A stretch of DNA of 8,009 nucleotides from Bacteroidaceae bacterium (GTDB lineage: Bacteria > Bacteroidota > Bacteroidia > Bacteroidales > Bacteroidaceae), in the NCBI GenBank assembly GCA_016292545.1, contig JAEDIG010000115.1, positions 1 to 8,009 on the forward strand, in the 5' to 3' direction. The notes beneath the pieces were generated by a model, which saw only the letters and a list, made by a program, of their open reading frames with translations, was not told the DNA's origin and ran no database searches. The first letter of the stretch is position 1. Each line of letters begins with the position of its first letter. Of the stretch, positions 5,925-8,009 are shown one piece after another. The position numbers were made by a program, and so were the translations under genes.

Positions 5925-6857
5925 CTAGGGCACAATGAAGCGAATGCGCTCAGACAGGACCTCCACCTCCAGCTTCTCCACCATGATGCCTGGGGCATAG
6001 CCATCGATGCCAAAACCAGCACGTGCAGGACAGGTAATCTCTACCCTGCCCCTTGTGCGGAATGCCTTCACATTGGGATGATTGAGAAAACGTCCTGTCA
6101 CCAGCATCCACAGCCCGTTAACCAGCTGAAGCATCTTGGCATGTGACACGATGCTCACGTCGAGCAGCCCGTTGTATGGAACGCCACCCGGAGTAAGGCC
6201 ATAGCCATGGGCATTGCCCACACACACCGTAAGCACCCGCTGGTCCACCACATCCAGGTTCACCTTCGTACAAATAGGGGTGGTCACACGCTGGAATATC
6301 ATGCTCAGACGGCCAAACGGACCCGCCAAAGCGTCTACGCCCCAAAAACGGCGGGCCTTTCGCTTCACTCCCATCAGGCGGGCTGCAAGCCCCACGGTAA
6401 CACAGTTGAGAAAATAGCGTGCCCCCACATTCTTCTGCTGGTCAATCCATCGGCACAAGCCCACATCCACAAGTCGCACCTTGTGCTGCATCACCACGCG
6501 TATGCTCTGCTGATAGTCATCCTCGTCCAAATCCCAGAAATGTGCAAAGTCGTTGCCCCTTCCATTGGGTATCACGCCCAAGGCCACAGTATCCCTCACC
6601 TCAGCAGGTTCAGCCATCAAGGCATTGACAGCCTGACAAAGCGCACCATCGCCGCCTACGACCACGATGGTATGGTAACCGCCCTTGACAAGCATGTGGA
6701 CCAAACGCTCCACACTGCCAGAACCATCGCTCTGCACAAAATCATACAGTACACCCTGAGACTCCATGTAGTCGCGTATCCTCTCCCACAACCTGTGGGG
6801 ATGCAACACGCGCGACTTCGGGCAATACACCACGCCCCATCTATCCTGCTCTACCAT
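5925..6857 (-). CDS. diacylglycerol kinase-family lipid kinase
   Basis: A protein of 310 residues, typical for the YegS/BmrU/DgkB-like family, which phosphorylates diacylglycerol or a related lipid at the inner face of the membrane. The catalytic domain is about 7-135, with VVVGGDGA (65-72) and GVIPNGRGNDFA (94-105). The C-terminal beta domain has VGNAHGYGLTPGG (213-225), NGLLDV (229-234) and GIDGYAP (283-289). Departures from the usual motifs are GGDGA instead of GGDGT, PNGRGND instead of PxGTGND, and DGY instead of DGE. The core GGDG and GND are intact, so it is probably active. Bacteroidetes make sphingolipids, so a sphingoid or ceramide substrate is possible, but nothing here decides it. 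It lies 45 bases after miaA, probably cotranscribed, and converges with the Crp/Fnr gene across a 45-base gap with no clear terminator. No strong ribosome binding site is seen. Confidence 0.88.
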   Translation of the reverse strand: MVEQDRWGVVYCPKSRVLHPHRLWERIRDYMESQGVLYDFVQSDGSGSVERLVHMLVKGGYHTIVVVGGDGALCQAVNALMAEPAEVRDTVALGVIPNGRGNDFAHFWDLDEDDYQQSIRVVMQHKVRLVDVGLCRWIDQQKNVGARYFLNCVTVGLAARLMGVKRKARRFWGVDALAGPFGRLSMIFQRVTTPICTKVNLDVVDQRVLTVCVGNAHGYGLTPGGVPYNGLLDVSIVSHAKMLQLVNGLWMLVTGRFLNHPNVKAFRTRGRVEITCPARAGFGIDGYAPGIMVEKLEVEVLSERIRFIVP

Positions 6858-6902
6858 TTTTTTTCTGCTGTATTTATATATATAATTAATGTATATGAGG
6901 TG

Positions 6903-7844
6903 CTACCTGCAGGAAGACATGCCGGCCAATTCCAACACAGCCCTCACCTTTTCTTCCAATGGAAGAAGACCGTCGACCCAATGAATCCTGACGCCTCTCC
7001 TTTCCATGCCTCTGAACCAAGTCATCTGCCGCTTGGCAAACTGATGGATGGCTATTTCCAGTTGTCGGCGCATCTCCTCATAGGAAAGCCGGCCGATTAC
7101 ATACTCCGTCACATACTTGTATTCCAAGCCATAGTAGGTGAGGTCTGCTGCCGCAATTCCGCTGTCGAGCAAAGCCTTCACCTCGTCAACCATCCCTTCG
7201 TGCAGACGGGTCTCCAACCGTCGAGTGATGCGGCTGCGGCGTGTTTCACGATCAATATCCACACCTATCACCACAGCAGGAATCCGGGGAACCTGTGCCC
7301 CCTCGGCCGGATGTTCGCCATTATAGGTTTCAATCTCAATGGCACGGATGGCACGCTGGGCAGAATCCACATCCGTAGTATTGTGCATCACTGTGCCATT
7401 CCTCTGCTTAAGTTCCTCCAGCATACAGGTGAGTTCCTGCAATGAAAGCCCCTGAAGAGCAGCCCGCAGCTGGGGATTCTCGGGAACAGGCTTCAGCTGA
7501 TAGCCACGCAGGACAGACTCCACATAAAGTCCACTGCCGCCACACAGCACTGCAGGCACCCCCCTGCGCTGGAGGTCGGAATAGGCCTTCACAAAGTCGT
7601 GCTGATACATAAACAGATTGTAGCGCGTTCCAGGCTCTGCTATGTCTATGAGATGGTAGGGGACCACATGCCCGTCCACCACATAGTCTGCCAGATCCTT
7701 GCCCGTGCCTATGTCCATGCGACGATACACCTGGCGGGAATCGGCCGAAACCACCTCACCCCCGACAGCATGCGCCACAGCAGCAGCCAAAACTGTCTTT
7801 CCGCTGGCTGTTGGACCAACAATCGTAATCATTTTATCGTTCAT
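6903..7844 (-). CDS. tRNA dimethylallyltransferase MiaA
   Basis: Transfers a dimethylallyl group to N6 of A37 next to the anticodon in tRNAs that read codons beginning with U. From the chosen start it has 313 residues, the normal family length. Motifs are the P-loop GPTASGKT (10-17), SADSRQVYRRMDIGTGK (33-49), CGGSGLYV (101-108), RAIRAIEI (164-171) and FAKRQMTWFRG (269-279). The common GYRE/GYKE motif is replaced by YYGLEYKYVTEYVIG (237-251), which I associate with one of the two MiaA paralogues of Bacteroidetes. The frame is open back to an ATG at 7922, but that start would lie inside the terminator hairpin and upstream of the promoter box, so I reject it. The second in-frame ATG at 7832 (MITIVG) is also possible, because the promoter box lies only 6 bases before the ATG at 7844. 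The lipid kinase gene follows. Confidence 0.95.
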   Translation of the reverse strand: MNDKMITIVGPTASGKTVLAAAVAHAVGGEVVSADSRQVYRRMDIGTGKDLADYVVDGHVVPYHLIDIAEPGTRYNLFMYQHDFVKAYSDLQRRGVPAVLCGGSGLYVESVLRGYQLKPVPENPQLRAALQGLSLQELTCMLEELKQRNGTVMHNTTDVDSAQRAIRAIEIETYNGEHPAEGAQVPRIPAVVIGVDIDRETRRSRITRRLETRLHEGMVDEVKALLDSGIAAADLTYYGLEYKYVTEYVIGRLSYEEMRRQLEIAIHQFAKRQMTWFRGMERRGVRIHWVDGLLPLEEKVRAVLELAGMSSCR

Positions 7845-7850
7845 CAGTTG

Positions 7851-7858
7851 CAAAATTA
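7851..7858 (-). promoter_or_regulatory. candidate -7 promoter box of miaA
   Basis: On the minus strand TAATTTTG matches the TAnnTTTG consensus exactly and is flanked by GC on both ends (GCTAATTTTGC). No convincing -33 TTTG lies at the right distance; TGTG (7880-7877) is the nearest. Transcription would begin within a few bases of the ATG at 7844, implying an almost leaderless mRNA or use of the ATG at 7832. Confidence 0.5.
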
Positions 7859-7902
7859 GCAAAAAAATCCCGAATGCACAGCATTTTCTTATAAAAATTT
7901 GA

Positions 7903-7927
7903 AGGGCGTGCCGATATGGCACGCCCT
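7903..7927 (-). terminator. hairpin terminator after the GAPDH gene
   Basis: AGGGCGTGCC (7903-7912) and GGCACGCCCT (7918-7927) form a perfect 10-bp GC-rich stem with a 5-base loop. Read leftward, it comes about 28 bases after the GAPDH stop and is followed by a T-rich stretch (TCAAATTTTTA). It separates that gene from miaA. A short T-run (GATTTTC) on the plus-strand side could make it work in both directions. Confidence 0.88.
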
Positions 7928-7955
7928 CCTGATTTTCATACCAGTTATAATACTA

Positions 7956-8009
7956 TTAACCGTTAACCTTCTTCATGTGGGCTATGAGCTCGAGCACCTT
8001 GTTAGAGTA
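7956..8009 (-). CDS. glyceraldehyde-3-phosphate dehydrogenase, C-terminal fragment
   Basis: Only the last 17 codons are in the window; the rest lies beyond the right edge. The translation YSNKVLELIAHMKKVNG followed by TAA matches the end of GAPDH, where the conserved NExGYSNKVxDL segment forms the last helix. GAPDH oxidises glyceraldehyde-3-phosphate to 1,3-bisphosphoglycerate in glycolysis, using NAD and phosphate. The call rests on this short signature alone. The strong terminator just downstream suggests that it ends its own transcription unit. Confidence 0.72.
   Translation of the reverse strand, partial: YSNKVLELIAHMKKVNG

Noticed and set aside
6207..7445. 412-codon open frame on the plus strand spanning the lipid kinase and miaA
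   Set aside because: It crosses two well-supported genes and their gap, and its translation has no domain. A long stop-free antisense frame occurs by chance with this codon usage.
7845..7922. 26-residue N-terminal extension of MiaA from an ATG at 7922
   Set aside because: It would start within the terminator hairpin and upstream of the promoter box, and MiaA proteins begin just before the P-loop strand.

Overview
The window looks like chromosomal DNA of a Bacteroidales bacterium, most likely Prevotella-like. The evidence is promoters of the TAnnTTTG type upstream of three genes, start sites mostly without strong ribosome binding sites, a MiaA of the form I associate with this phylum, and a glycogen cluster (debranching enzyme, GT4 glycosyltransferase, GH57 protein) that I recall from Bacteroides and Prevotella. 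The genus is inferred; nothing in the window proves it.

Layout from left to right: a short non-coding flank with two stem-loops (1-166). Next comes a leftward three-gene glycogen/alpha-glucan operon, transcribed in the order debranching enzyme (3025-4968), glycosyltransferase (1717-3006), GH57 protein (167-1663). A 209-base divergent control region (4969-5177) follows, with a promoter in each direction and an imperfect inverted repeat across the rightward promoter. A rightward Crp/Fnr-family regulator (5178-5879) converges on a leftward pair made of a diacylglycerol-kinase-family lipid kinase (5925-6857) and miaA (6903-7844). A strong hairpin terminator (7903-7927) follows the C-terminal end of a glyceraldehyde-3-phosphate dehydrogenase gene that runs off the right edge (7956-8009). 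No RNA genes, insertion sequences, CRISPR arrays or prophage genes were seen. The genes look like core metabolism and housekeeping, not a mobile island.

How they work together: the glycosyltransferase would build or extend alpha-1,4-glucan, and the debranching enzyme and GH57 protein would trim or recognise it. The divergent Crp/Fnr-type protein is a natural candidate regulator, but that is inference.

The most unusual part of the window is the GH57 protein. Its fold motifs are recognisable, but the position of the expected catalytic Glu reads Ser146. It also carries a C-terminal coiled coil followed by an acidic and then a strongly basic Ala/Pro/Lys tail that resembles histone H1. The partner debranching enzyme also has Asn419 where I expect the catalytic Asp of the TWMD motif. 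The operon may therefore contain one or two non-catalytic glucan-binding proteins, with the GH57 tail serving as a polyanion- or partner-binding arm.
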